DNA of 64,000 bases, from NCBI RefSeq assembly GCF_036323735.1, contig NC_086020.1, forward strand, positions 129,390,210 to 129,454,209, in the 5' to 3' direction. How positions within the stretch are numbered: position 1 is the stretch's first letter; each line of letters starts with the position of its first letter. The notes under the pieces are model-generated. The model saw nothing but the letters and a program-made list of their open reading frames with translations. It was not told where the DNA came from and did no database searches. Below are positions 13,035 through 24,434 of the stretch, one piece after another. This DNA comes from Rattus norvegicus. Its lineage: Eukaryota; Chordata; Mammalia; Rodentia; Muridae. The translations under genes and the position numbers were made by a program.

Positions 13035-14920
13035 AAGCTTTGTATTAGTATAGAAACAGACAGATGGATCAATGGAATTGAATGGATGACCCAAAAAATA
13101 AACCCACAGATCTATGGCCACTTGATTTTTGACAACAAAGCCAAACCATACAATGCAAAACAGAGAGCATTTTCAGCAAATGATGGTGGTCTAACTGATT
13201 GGGTGTGTGTAGATGATTGCAAAGAAATACATATTTATCACCCTGCATCCAACTCAAACCCAAGTGGATCAAAGACCTTAATGTAAAATTAGATATATTA
13301 AATCTAATAGAAGAGAAATTGGGGGGATAGACTTGAACTCATTGTTATAGGAGGTAAGTTTCTGAATAGAACACCAATGGCTCAAATCTAAGGTCAAGAA
13401 TTAGTAAGTGAGACCTCAGGAATCTGTAATGTTTCTATAATCAAATGTCACCATCATTAGGACAAAACAACAGCCTACAGGTTGGGAAAAGATCTTCACT
13501 AACCCTACATCTAAGAGATATCAAAGTATATAAAAAGCTCAAGAAGTTAGACACTAACAATCCAAATAATGCAATTAAAACTGGGGTTCAGAGCTAAACA
13601 GAATATTCACCATACAAGAATCTCAAATAGTGTACAGGCATTTAATGAAATATTCAACATCCTTAGTCATCATAGAAATGCTAATCAAACAATTTTGAGA
13701 TTCCACTTTAAAACCATCAGATGGCTAAGATCAAAACTCAAGGAACAGCACAAAGGAGCAAGGATTTGGAGCAAGGAGAACAGTCTTCTACTGCAGATGG
13801 GACATCTTGAATTTCACAGACAAATTGATGGAACTATAAAGCATCCTTCTGAATGAGGTAAGCCAGACCCAAAGGCCATGCATGGTATATATTCAAATGT
13901 AGGTCGATATTAGCCATAAAGTACAGGAAAACCATGCTATAATCAACAGACCCAAAGAAGCCAAATAACAAGAAGGGCCCAAGGGAGAATGGGTGAATCT
14001 TTCTCAGAAAGGAAAAGGGAATAGATACCAAATGTAGATGGAAGGAAGAAAGTAGGTGAGAGAGGGGAAGGAAAGAGGAGCAGGGTGTTGGGAGAGATCA
14101 TATGTAGGGAGAATGGGGGGTAGATTGGTGGTGGTGGAGATCTCTAGGATACTCCAGAGATCCAAAGAGCTGGGATGGTAGATGCCCCACAGGGCTTATG
14201 AGGGTGTTGATAGGTGAGACTCCTAGTAGTAGGGAATCTGGATCCTGAAGTAGTCACTTCGTATAGCTGGGCAGGACTTCCAGTCGAGAGATTAGGACAG
14301 CAAATGACCCATAAAACACTGAACCCAAAATATGTCCTGCCTATAAGATGTGCAGGGACAAAAGTAGAGCAGAGACTGAAGCAATGGTCAACTAGTGAGT
14401 GCTTCAAGTTCAGACCCTTTCCATGGGCATGAACCAATCCATTATACTTTAATCATACTCCCTTGTGCTTTCAGACAGGAACCTAGCATAACTATCCTCT
14501 GAGGGACTCCATATCACAACCAATGAAAACAGATGCAGAGACTCCCATCCAAACAACATACAGAGCTCACGGAGTGTTCTGGAAGAGTTGGGAGAGGGAA
14601 TGAGGGAGAAGAAGAGGACAAGGACTCAACACAAAACCAACAGAGTCAACACTGGACCCTAGGAGTCTCCAACAGACTGAATTACCAAAGGGAAAGGACA
14701 GCTAGATGGAGACTCCATGCACTTTATAGCAGAAGAACAGCCTGATCTTCATGTAGGTCCCAGGAAACTGAACAGGAACTCTCCCTGAGTCTGTTGTCTG
14801 CCTGCTAGGAGATCCTGTACCCACAAATGGACTGCCTTGTCTGGCCTCAGTGAGAGAGGATGTGCCTAGTCCTGCAGTATATATTCATTTTAAGTATTAT
14901 TTCTTCAATATAATAAATTG
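13035..14920 (+). mobile_element. Old plus-strand L1, ORF2 3' part and 3'UTR
   Basis: ORF2 similarity starts at about 13045 (GTATAGAAACAGACAGATGG, cf. YRDRQIDQ) and includes 'THGHLIFDNKAKP'-like and 'HPASNSNPSGSKTL'-like remnants. It ends with an older-type 3'UTR to about 14920. Frames are broken throughout. A short reverse-orientation L1-like stretch may precede it at 12880-13020. Confidence 0.75.
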
Positions 14921-15297
14921 TATTCACAAGTTCATGTATGAATCTGTGATATGTATAGAGTTTTATCTACTTCTCAATTGTATAAAATGTCTTTCTTGAT
15001 TAGTCTTACATAGACTTGAAGTATTTAATTTACTACTGGGACATAAATGGATCACTGATGATATTCACTTTTTTCCCTCAATATTCTCTGTATGTCAGTC
15101 TCAGTTAATGAACCACTGACAATAACTCAAAGTAATGTGAACATAGTAAAGTCAACATATTGAATTACATTTTTAAATATTTTCAGAGAATTATTGGAAT
15201 AAAACCTATTCATGTTTCTAACTCTTGGAATTAGATCACAAAGAAACACAGTGAGATTTGTTCTAAAATTTGAAATGTGCACTGCACAGATTTCCAT

Positions 15298-15298
<1 letters not shown>

Positions 15299-15352
<54 letters not shown>
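15299..15352. repeat. (CA)n microsatellite
   Basis: About 26 CA units directly before an interspersed repeat that starts near 15361. Confidence 0.97.
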
Positions 15353-15357
<5 letters not shown>

Positions 15358-15360
15358 ATA

Positions 15361-15716
15361 TAGTTTGGTTTTTGTGTGTCAACTTGACACAAGCTGGAGT
15401 TATCACAGATAAAGGAGCCTTCCTTGAGAAAATGTCTCCATGACATCCAGCTGTAAATCATTTCCTGAATTAGTTATCAAGCGGGGAGAGCCCCTCCCCT
15501 TGTGGGTTGTACTGTAAGCCAGGGGAAGCAAACCAGCAAATAACATCTCTCCGTAGCCACTGCATCAGCTTCAGCTTCCTGATGAGATTGAGTTCCTGAT
15601 CTTTCTTTGGTGATGAACAGCAATGTGGAAAGTGTAAAGTGAATAAATCCTTTCCTCCCTAACTTGCTTCTGCTAATGATGTTTTGTGCAGGAATAGAAA
15701 CCCTGACTAAGACAAT
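15361..15716 (+). mobile_element. Rodent interspersed repeat, possibly URR1/hAT-Charlie-like
   Basis: Recognisable by TTTGTGTGTCAACTTGACACAAGCTGGAG at the left, GGTGATGAACAGCAATGTGGAAAGTGTAAAG in the middle and GAAACCCTGACTAAGACAA at the right. I know this as a common rodent repeat and tentatively link it to URR1. The family name is from memory and unsure. It holds no coding frame. Confidence 0.55.
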
Positions 15717-16124
15717 ATATATACAACCATATACAGGCTTGATATCAAATACTATTCTGCCCTCTATGTCACCATCAGTTCCTTGCTTCTTTAGCTAGGA
15801 AGTCTCTTAACCAGATTTCCTAATCACTGCTGATACTCTCAAACCACTTTGCACCACTTGTGTGGAGGCTCACAGACATCACCTTTTCTCTACCGCGAGC
15901 ACAGAGTTTATAGACTCAGGTTTGGAATTGTCATCCAACAGCAGTCAACATTTGAATATGTTAGGATCATATTTTCGATATAAAATGGATACAAAATAAA
16001 ACTGTTATTCTCTTCATGAATCTACAGGTCTTGCATGCAGTGATGGCCAAATCCAGTGGCTACAACAGAAATCTTCTCTGTCAAATCCTAGAGACCTCTC
16101 CCTTTGTGAGAGCGATGTTTTCAC

Positions 16125-16314
16125 TTTTTTTAAAAAAGATTTATTTATTTTATCTATATGAGTACATTATAGCTATCTTCAGATACATCAGAAGAGGGCA
16201 TCAGATCCAATTACAGGTGGTTGTGAGCCACCATTTGGTTGCTGGGGTTTGAACTCAGGACCTCTGGAAGAGCAGTCAATGCTCTTAACCGCTGAGCCAT
16301 CTCTCCAGCCCGAT
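16125..16314 (-). mobile_element. B2 SINE, antisense
   Basis: Poly(T) and TTTATTTATTTTATC at the left, then complement of the B2 body, ending ...CTCTTAACCGCTGAGCCATCTCTCCAGCCCG. Little diverged and complete. Confidence 0.95.
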
Positions 16315-16914
16315 TTTGTCAAAATAGATCTCTGTTTTAACTTTTTGGAATTTTTATCTGCCCCATAGTTGATATACACAAAATCAAAAACTGTTGTCTT
16401 CTAGAGACAAAATGGTAAGTATTTTAGATATTTGTTCTGAATTGATACTTTCCCTCCTATAAAGAAGAAAATTCGTGAAATTTATGAGATTCAGGAAACT
16501 CTAAAAGAACATGATTTTTCCCAACATTATAATGCCAAAAGTAATTGCAGGGAGAGAATTCTCCATCCCACAGGGCTTCCTGGAGGCTGTAGAGGTGAGT
16601 TTTGCTGAGTTACTACCCATGATTCTGCCAGAAACAAACAATCAATGCTTTTGTCACTAAACCCCAAAAGGTATTACTTCTTCATGCTTAAGGTAACATT
16701 ATTTCCTTATACCAGAATAGATATTGCTTAGGAAATTTTACATAACTGTGATTTTTGCCTATCAATGACTTATTCAGGACACAAAAACATTGTGAAAATC
16801 TGTAGTCTCACTTAAGTTTCTCATGTCCTCTCTGAGTTTCCAAACCCCAAAGTAACTCTCATTATTTGATGATATTGCTTTTATCAAATAATGTTTTTGT
16901 GAACCAAAGAAATT

Positions 16915-17530
16915 TTATTTGATATTTTATGTATTTACATTTCAAATATTGTCCCCTTTCCAAATTTCACCTCAGGAGGCCCCACATCAAATCCACTGCA
17001 CTTGTTTTTTGTGAGGGTGCTCTCCCCACCCACCAACACCAACCACATCACACCGGTATTCCCCTAGACTGGAGAAACAAGCCTTTACCAAACCAAAGGC
17101 CTCTCTCCTCTTGATGCCAGACAATGTCATCTTCTGCTACATATGTAGCTGGGGCCATAGGCACATCTTTGGTTGGTAGTTTAGTCTCTGGGTGCTCTGA
17201 GGGATCTGGTTGTTTGATTTTGTAGTTCTTCCTACGGGGTTGCAAAGTCATTCAGCTTCTTTAGCCCTTTCTTTAACTCCGAAATTGTGGTCCATGTGCT
17301 CAGTCCAATTGTTGACTGTGAGCATCCTCCTCTTTGTTTGTCAGGCTCTGGCAATGCCTCTCAGGAGACAGCTATATCAGGTTCTCTCAGCAAGCTCTTC
17401 TTGTCAACCACAATAGTATCTTGTTTGGTTTCTGTATATGCGCTGGATCCCCAGGTGGGGCAGTCCCTGGAAGGCCTTTGCTTTAGTTTTTATACTACTT
17501 CGTTCCCATATTTCCTTTAGACAGGAGACA
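16915..17530 (-). mobile_element. Old antisense L1 3'UTR
   Basis: Antisense 3'UTR: TTTTATGTATTTACATTTCAAAT at its 3' end, the complement of the CAGCCTTGG and ACCAGAGC blocks, then CTCAGGAGACAGCTATATCAGG and GGGGCAGTCCCTGG at about 17360-17475. The following 300 bp (17531-17829) is not recognised. Confidence 0.75.
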
Positions 17531-17829
17531 TTCTGGGTTAAAGATTTGGAGATGAGTGGCTAGCCTCATCCCAAACAAGGGGGATAACCTCTGGATATGG
17601 TCTCTACAGGTTCTCAAATGAGTATATTGTGCTTTCAGCTAATCTCTTCCCTGTTGGGTCCTGGGAGCCTCTTGCTTTCCTGGCATCTGGAACATGCTGG
17701 TGGCTACCCCCACTTTCCTGTTCGCCATTGCTACATACCTCTCTTCAAATTCTTGACCCTCTGTATATCATCCCAATCTCTTCACAAACCTGAGTAGGAC
17801 TAAGTAAGGCTGAAGAATGAACTCTTTGT

Positions 17830-19104
17830 GAGCTTCCTGACAGGTATTAAGAATTGAGAGTTCATCTCAGTAGATTTTTGCTTTGATGTGTATGAAATGT
17901 TCTTCCTTATCTTATTTTGATAAATATTAGTTGAAAACATTTAATCAGATATTGGAATGGCTACTTTAGCTGGTTTCTTTGGATCATTTGCTTTGACAAA
18001 ACTTTACAGCCTTTGTATCTGTCTTTGTCACGGAGGTGTGTTTCCTGTATGCAGCAAAATGGTGGGTACGGTTTACATATCCAATCTGTTAGTCTGTGTC
18101 TTTTTATTGGGGAACTAAGTCCATTGATGTTAAAACATGTCAAGAATACTTGATTGTTGCTTCCTGTTACCTTTGTTTTAAAGTAGAATTATATTACTGC
18201 AGTTATCTTCTTTTGGGTTTGTTGTAAGAATATTACTTTCTTGATTTTTCTAGGGTATAGTTTCTCTCCTTGTGTTGAAGTTTTCCATCTATTATGCTTT
18301 GAAGTCTGGATTTGTGTAAAGATATTTGTATAAAATTGATTTTGTCATGGAATATCTTTGTTTCTCCACTATCGTAATTGAGAGTTTTGTCGGGTATAGT
18401 AACCTGGGCTGACATTTGTGTTCTTCTAAGGTCTGTATGACATCTGCCTAGGATATTCTGGCTTTTATAGTCTACAGTTTGGTGTAATTCTAATTAGTCT
18501 TCATTTTATGTTACTTAATCTTTTGTTTTGATTATTATGTGATGGGAGGAAATAATTTTCTGGTTCAATCTGTTTGGAGTTCTATAGCCTTCCTATATGT
18601 TCATGGGCATTTTTTTTGGAAAGAATTTTTTTTTAATAATTTTTGTCGAAGATATTTACTGGCCCTTTAAGTTGGGAATCTTCACTTTGGTCTAACCCTA
18701 ACACTAACCCTAACCCTAACCCTAACCCTAACCCTAATCTATACTTATTATCCTTGGGCTAGGTCTAGATGCTTTCAGTCAGGAGCATTTTGCATTTTGC
18801 ATTTTCTTTGTTGTTTATGTTTTCTATAGTATCCTCTGTATCTTTGATTCCCTCTTCTTTCTCTTGTATTCTGTTTGTGATGCTTACATCTGTGACTCTT
18901 GAATGATTTCCTAAATTTTTATCTCCAGGGTTATCACATTTTGCGATTTTTTTAATTGTTTCTATTTCCCTTTTCATATCCTGGATTGTTTTGTCCAATA
19001 TCTTCACCTGTTTGTTTGTGTTTTACTGTATTTCTTTAAGAAATTTCTGCGTTGCCTTTTCAAGGGCTTCTACCTATTTACCTTTGTTCTCCCAAATTTC
19101 AATC
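17830..19104 (-). mobile_element. Old antisense L1: ORF2 start and ORF1
   Basis: Minus-strand reading gives ORF2 N-terminus remnants (HRLTDWICKP, CCIQETHLRDKDRYKG at about 18000-18120) and then ORF1. One preserved ORF1 stretch is at 18765-19007, including TNRIQEKEEGIKDTEDTIENINN. ORF1 is interrupted by a telomeric repeat at 18691-18737 and by a younger L1 from about 19105. It resumes at about 20216. Confidence 0.8.
18691..18737 (+). repeat. Interstitial telomeric repeat, (CCCTAA)n
   Basis: Seven complete CTAACC units plus CTAA, with one mismatch (CTAACA, second unit). It lies inside the ORF1 region of an antisense L1. Comparison with intact ORF1 around 36303-36322 indicates the telomeric DNA replaced only about five bases of L1 at the junction. 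Confidence 0.95.
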
Positions 19105-19672
19105 TTTATTTTTTTTAGTTTTTGTTAATATTCTTTTAATTGAATTTTTTATTTGTTTACATTTCAAATACTTTCCCTTTTCCAGATTGTTCATCCATAA
19201 GCCCCCATCACATCCCCTTCCCACTTCATTTATGAAGGTGTTCCCTCACTCATCCACCTATCCCCTCTGCCTCCCTGCCCTGAAATTCTCATAGATTGGG
19301 AGAGTGAACCTTGGCAGGACCAGCGGTTTTTCCTCTCATTGGTGTGTAACAAGGCCATCCTCTGCTACATATGCACCTGGAGCCATGGGTCTGCCCATGT
19401 GTACTCTTTGGATGGTTGCTGAGTCTCTTAGAACTCTGGTTGGTTGGTATTTTTGTTTTTATGGGGTTGCAAACCACTTCAGCTCCTTCAATCCTTTCCC
19501 TAACTTCTCCAATTGGGTTCTCATTCTCAGTTCAATGGATGGCTGCAAGCATCCACATCTGTATTTGTCATGCTCTGGCAGAGCCTCTCAGGAGACAGCT
19601 ATATCAGGCTCCTGTCAGCATGCATTCTTGGTATCAGCTTTATTGTCTGGGTTTGGAGGCTGTGTATATGGG

Positions 19673-19735
<63 letters not shown>

Positions 19736-20215
19736 ATCTGAATGACCTTTCCTTCTGTCTCTGTGTCAAACTTAACTCTATATCTCCTCCTATAAATATT
19801 TTTGTTTCCCCTTCTAAGAAAAACTGAAGCATCCCTGCTTTGATCATCCTTCTTCACGAGCTTTATGTGGTTTGTGGATTGTATCTTGAGTATTCCAAGG
19901 TCTTGGGCTACTATCAGTGAGGGCATACCATTTGTGTTGTTTTGTGATTGGGTTACTTCACTCAAGATGATAGTTTCTAGTCCATCCATTTGCTAAAATT
20001 TTCTTGAATTCATTGTTTTTAACAGCAGATTAGTACTCCATTGTGTAAATGTACCACATTTTCTGTACCTATTCCTCTGTTGAAGGACATATCAGTTATT
20101 TCCAGCTTCTGGCTATTATAAATAAGGCTGCTATGAACATTGTGGAACATGTGTCCTTGTTATATGTTGGAGCATCTTTTGGGTATATGCCTAAGAGGTA
20201 TAGCTGGGTCCTCGG
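19105..20215 (-). mobile_element. Antisense 5'-truncated L1 inserted in the older antisense L1
   Basis: Antisense 3'UTR (about 19140-19800) followed by the antisense ORF2 C-terminus to about 20215 ('GGGTATATGCCTAAGAGGTATAGCTGGGTCCTC'). On both sides the sequence is ORF1/5'UTR of the older element, so this is a later insertion. It contains a (TA)n array at 19675-19731. No clear duplication was found. Confidence 0.75.
19675..19731. repeat. (TA)n array inside an L1 3'UTR
   Basis: About 28 AT/TA units at the point where other copies carry the complement of CATACATATACAG. Confidence 0.95.
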
Positions 20216-20600
20216 GTAAGAGAGTTATTTATGTCCTACTTAAAGTCCTATATCATCGTCATGAAATGTTATTTTAAATCAGATTCTTGCTTTTTAGATG
20301 TGTTGAGGTATCCAGGACTTGCTTTGGTGGGAAAACTAGGTGCAGATGATGCCAAGGAGCCTTGGTTTCTGTTGCTTATGTTCTTGGGCTTATATCTCAC
20401 CAGATAATTATCTCTGGTATTAGCTAATCTTGCTGTCTGTGACTGGAGCTTGATCCTCCCGTAGGCCTCTGAGCCTGTGATTTTAGGTGTGTCATCACTC
20501 TTGTGAGACAAGCTCTCTCTGAGCAGGATTTGAGTAAGGAGAGCTGTGGGGCAATCTTAGCTCTGGGGCGCAGATGGAGACAAGAAAGCCATCAAATAAG
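20216..20600 (-). mobile_element. Old antisense L1, ORF1 start and 5'UTR side
   Basis: Continues the element of 17830-19104. The minus strand reads an ORF1 N-terminus (RNQGSLASSAPSFPTKASPGYLNT at about 20310-20380) like RNQDYMPSSEPNSPTKTNMEYPNT of the intact copy. 5'UTR-like sequence follows to about 20600. Confidence 0.8.
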
Positions 20601-20734
20601 TTGATATGAATAAACACGACAATTTTCAAAATTTTTAATGTTATTCCAAATTCCTGAGATTTTAGTTTTATATAGTTTTCATATTGTTTCTTTTTTTTTT
20701 GTTATTGTTGTTCTGTTTGACTGCTGTATATTTG

Positions 20735-20885
20735 AGCCCTGTTCTGCTCTGAGGGAGTAGATCTGGGGAAGAGGGAAATGGAAAATAGGGACAGCTAAGT
20801 GGAGAGTGTAGAGGGAAAACTGTGGGTGGGATGTATTTAATGAGAGGAGAATATATTGTCAATGTACATAATTTTTAAAATTTAT
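20735..20885 (+). mobile_element. Possible old L1 3' terminus
   Basis: The stretch from CTGAGGGAGTAGATCTGGGG to GGGATGTATTTAATGAGAGGAGAATA resembles the terminal 3'UTR of old rodent L1 (Lx-like) families, with AT-rich sequence after it. This rests on memory of the family only. Confidence 0.4.
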
Positions 20886-21257
20886 CATCTCTAAGCTGTT
20901 GGAAAGATCTTTATATTACAGTAAATTATCCAATTAGCGTCATGATATTTGTACTTTGTTGGTTTGCTGGGTAACAGTCTTTTAAATCAATTCACACATA
21001 AAGAGATACTTAGTTTAGATGCCCAGTTTAAATTACAATTTTCATTCAAATGGAGAAAATGTAATATTCAACAAATAGAAAGATCATATATTGAAGAATT
21101 ATGATATCCCATTCCAGGCATAAAAATGGACAATATGTTTATATCAACATAGATAAATCCAAACAATATCAATTTCATTTTTTAAGAGTCTCTGAGAAGT
21201 ACTCCTATATACGATTAAAGAAAATATTTTGTATATATTGGTCAAATTAATGTTTTG

Positions 21258-21390
21258 CCTAGTACGATGGTGCACGATTTTAACTCTTGTATTCCAGAGG
21301 CAGAGGTAGGAAGGTTGTTCTCTGATTGCAAGGCCAGCCTATTGTACACTGTGAATTCTTGTCTCTATAAATAACAGATAACTAAATCAA
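21258..21390 (+). mobile_element. Diverged B1 SINE
   Basis: GCCTAGTACGATGGTGCACGATTTTAACTC, CCAGAGGCAGAGGTAGGAAG and CAAGGCCAGCCTATTGTACA match a 7SL-derived B1 body with many changes. A short A-rich end follows. Confidence 0.85.
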
Positions 21391-21449
21391 AAAGTACAAT
21401 GAGAAAACCAATGAATCAATATTAAAGAGAGAATAGTTAGCAAAAATCA

Positions 21450-21545
21450 TCAAAGGCAGTGGATGCTCTGAAGCTGGAGTTAGAAGTGGTTATGAGCCAC
21501 CTAGTGTAGGTGTTGACAATTCAACCCGGGTCCTCTGAGCTTTGA
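21450..21545 (-). mobile_element. Old B2/B3-like SINE remnant, antisense
   Basis: GAAGCTGGAGTTAGAAGTGGTTATGAGCCACCTAGTGTAGGTGTTGACAATTCAACCCGGGTCCTC is the complement of a B2-family core. Confidence 0.75.
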
Positions 21546-21840
21546 CCAGATGAAAGTAAATTTCTCTAGTTGTCTTCATCAACTAAAAACAAATATTGTA
21601 GAGCGATGGGAGCAAAGCTATCTCTATAGATTCATAGTGTATAGGTTTATAATATGGGTAGAAATTATTTTTGATTTACAGAAAGAACAGAAAGAGGTTC
21701 TCTTATGCTGATGGTTCCTCAAGTTACATGGGGTTGGCTAAGTTTACATTAACAGGAATGCATTCCTTACTGAATAAGCCTCAAGTCAGAGTAGATAGCT
21801 ATTGCTATCCCTAAGATAAGAGTTCTCCTGTTTTATTTTT

Positions 21841-21855
21841 GTGAATGACTTTCCA

Positions 21856-21901
<46 letters not shown>

Positions 21902-22374
21902 ATTTCTGCTCAAAAGATCTACAGAGTGACAGCAGATGCTGGCGAGGATGTGGAGAAAGAGGAACACTCCTCCATTGTTGGTGGGATTGCAGACTGGTAA
22001 AACCATTCTGGAAATCAGTCTGGAGGTTCCTCAGAAAATTGGACATTGAACTGCCTGAGGATCCAGCTATACCTCTCTTGGGCATATACCCAAAAGATGC
22101 CTCAACATATAAAAGAGACACGTGCTCCACTATGTTCATCGCAGCCTTATTTATAATAGCCAGAAAATGGAAAGAACCCAGATGCCCTTCAACAGAGGAA
22201 TGGATACAGAAAATGTGGTACATCTACACAATGGAATATTACTCAGCTATCAAAAACAACGAGTTTATGAAATTCGTAGGCAAATGGTTGGAACTGGAAA
22301 ATATCATCCTGAGTGAGCTAACCCAATCACAGAAAGACATACATGGTATGCACTCATTGATAAGTGGCTATTAG
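21841..22374 (+). pseudogene. L1 ORF2 C-terminal fragment open through upstream microsatellite (177 codons)
   Basis: The last ~147 codons of ORF2, including the complete Cys-rich motif CWRGCGERGTLLHCWWDC (split for length: CWRGC, then HCWWDC), remain open to the native ORF2 stop. They happen to be in frame with an ATG at 21841 and a (GT)n tract encoding CVCVCV. This is a chance product of 5' truncation. There is no promoter, and ORF2 function is impossible without the EN and RT domains. Confidence 0.8.
21859..21899. repeat. (GT)n microsatellite
   Basis: About 20 GT units 18 bp upstream of the target-site duplication of the 21928 L1. Confidence 0.97.
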
Positions 22375-23113
22375 CCCAAATGCTTGAATTACCCTAGATC
22401 CCTAGAACAAACGAAACTCAAGACGGATGATCAAAATGTGAATGCTTCACTCCTTCTTTAAATGAGGAAAAAGAATACCCTTGGCAGGGAAGGGAGAGGC
22501 AAAGATTAAAACAGAGACTGAAGGAACACCCATTCAGAGCCTGCCCCACATGTGGCCCATACATATACAGCCACCCAATTAGACAAGATGGATGAAGCAA
22601 AGAAGTGCAGACCGACAGGAGCCGGATGTAGATCGCTCCTGAGAGACACAGCCAGAATACAGCAAATATAGAGGCGAATGCCAGCAGCAAACCACTGAAC
22701 TGAGAATAGGTCCCCTATTGAAGGAATCAGAGAAAGAACTGGAAGAGCTTGAAGGGGCTCGAGACCCCAAAAGTACAACAATGCCAAGCAACCAGAGCTT
22801 CCAGGGACTAAGCCACTACCTAAAGACTATACATGGACTGACCCTGGACTCTGACCCCATAGGTAGCAATGAATATCCTAGTAAGAGCACCAGTGGAACG
22901 GGAAGCCCTGGGTCCTGCTAAGACTGAACCCCCAGTGAACTAGTCTATGGGGGGAGGGCGGCAATGGGGGGAGGGTTGGGAGGGGAACACCCATAAGGAA
23001 GGGGAGGGGGGAGGGGGATGTTTGCCCGGAAACCGGGAAAGGGAATAACACTCGAAATGTATATAAGAAATACTCAAGTTAATAATAATAAAAAAAAAGA
23101 ACTGAAAAAAAAT
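21928..23113 (+). mobile_element. 5'-truncated young L1 (ORF2 C-terminus and 3'UTR)
   Basis: About 1.19 kb of L1 starting at the codons for DSRCWRGC of ORF2 and ending in a mixed A-rich tail. It is flanked by an exact 11-bp duplication, ATCTACAGAGT, at 21917-21927 and 23114-23124. By eye it differs from the same part of the full-length element at only about eight positions outside the tail, so it belongs to the same young subfamily. It shares the diagnostic CCCCAAAAGTACAACAATGCC-type variant near 22765. Confidence 0.95.
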
Positions 23114-23488
23114 ATCTACAGAGTAATCTTCTGTGGTAGCTGGCATAGGACCTTCCAGTATTTTGAAATCCAGTCCTTATGGAAGTTTCTAGGTCATAAT
23201 CACATTGATAAGTTCTATGTTCAAAGCATGGGGTATCATCAACAATAATTCTTGCTTCTAAGTTCTGGAAGACAACCAAAGTCAATGTCAATAATATTGG
23301 GAGACTCTTGTAGTCCCTTAACAACTACTTAAGTGGAGGTTTCCCATGCCTAGCAATGGGACCTTATTGTCACCAGCACCATATGACATCTCTCTCTGGG
23401 TATCTCTGACTCTGTTGTCTCTCTGCCTCACTGTCCCAAGGTCTCATTGTCTCTGTCTGTCTCTGCCTCTTTCTCTTTCTTTCTCTTT

Positions 23489-23558
23489 CCCTCCTCTCTC
23501 TCTCTCTATATATATATATATATTTATATATATAATATAATATATATTATATATGTGT
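23489..23558. repeat. CT-rich and (TA)n low-complexity stretch
   Basis: TCTCTCTCTC followed by ATATATATATTTATATATATAATATAATATATATTATATATG, partly self-complementary. Confidence 0.85.
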
Positions 23559-23564
23559 ACATGC

Positions 23565-24305
23565 ATTTGTGTAGGGCTATGGCCCCAGGGGATTTCACAG
23601 TTTCACAGTTATCTCTGGCCAAGCTAGGTGCATGGGTGAGGGTGAGGGGGGAGAGAACTCAGGCAGGAAGGAGGAACAATTTCCGCTGCCCTGCTACTGG
23701 TCCTTTTTCTTTATGCCTCTGCCACCTCAGATGCTCCTGCGAGGCCGAACCAGCAGGAGATTGACTACCTGGTGAGGGGTGCAGAGGAGCTTGTGGCAGC
23801 GATTTTGGGAGAGCAAATCTCTTCCCCATGTGGCAGTGTCATAGCTCTTATGGCAGAACCTCTCAGAAGATGGACCAATTCCTGCACACTTTTAATTCCA
23901 AACATGACTCTTAAATACAATTTTTAGATGGATAAATGTCTGACAGCAGGTACTTCCTATTGGTTTGACCTGAGAGCTTGGGTAAACCTCATCTACATAT
24001 TTAGGTCCATGGTGCTGCTTCTATGACTGATCTTTCTTGAGACTACATGACCTATGTTCACTCCCTCATCTGTGGAGAAGAGGCTTAGGCATTGCCCTAT
24101 ATGATTGGTTGGTCTCAAACCTCTCTACAGGGGTCTGTGGGGGTCTGCAACTTTGTGAGTCCCTGATATCCTGGGAGACTGGGAATATGCCTGCTGTCCA
24201 CTTTTGGGTCTCCCAGGGATTGACCTATCTTGACCAGGAATCAGGGTACCCGCTGCCTCATACTTGTCCTGCCATGATTTCCCCACTATTTCCATTAAAC
24301 TAGCA
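23565..24305 (+). other. Unclassified interspersed sequence, possibly LTR-like
   Basis: About 740 bp of balanced composition unlike its AT-rich neighbours, ending in CCATTAAACTAGCAG. It is not L1 or SINE. The composition, a possible promoter-to-terminator organisation and the abrupt borders would suit an endogenous-retrovirus LTR or other repeat, but I recognise no family. No conserved termini or duplication were confirmed. The plus frame 24037-24303 shows no domain. Confidence 0.25.
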
Positions 24306-24434
24306 GTCACTCTTGATAGAAATATTTCTGTGGTAATTTTAACTGCTTCTATAATTTTATCCAGTGCAACATTTAAAGTAGATTTTATAGGAAAAAAACA
24401 AATGTTGCAAATCTGTTCCTCCTAGTTTTCCTCT

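Noticed and set aside
18691..18737. Evidence that the window is subtelomeric
   Set aside because: Only seven units, embedded in an L1. Short interstitial telomeric repeats occur chromosome-wide.
19304..19745. 124- and 145-codon plus-strand ORFs ending in YIYIYI
   Set aside because: Antisense L1 3'UTR running into the (TA)n array.
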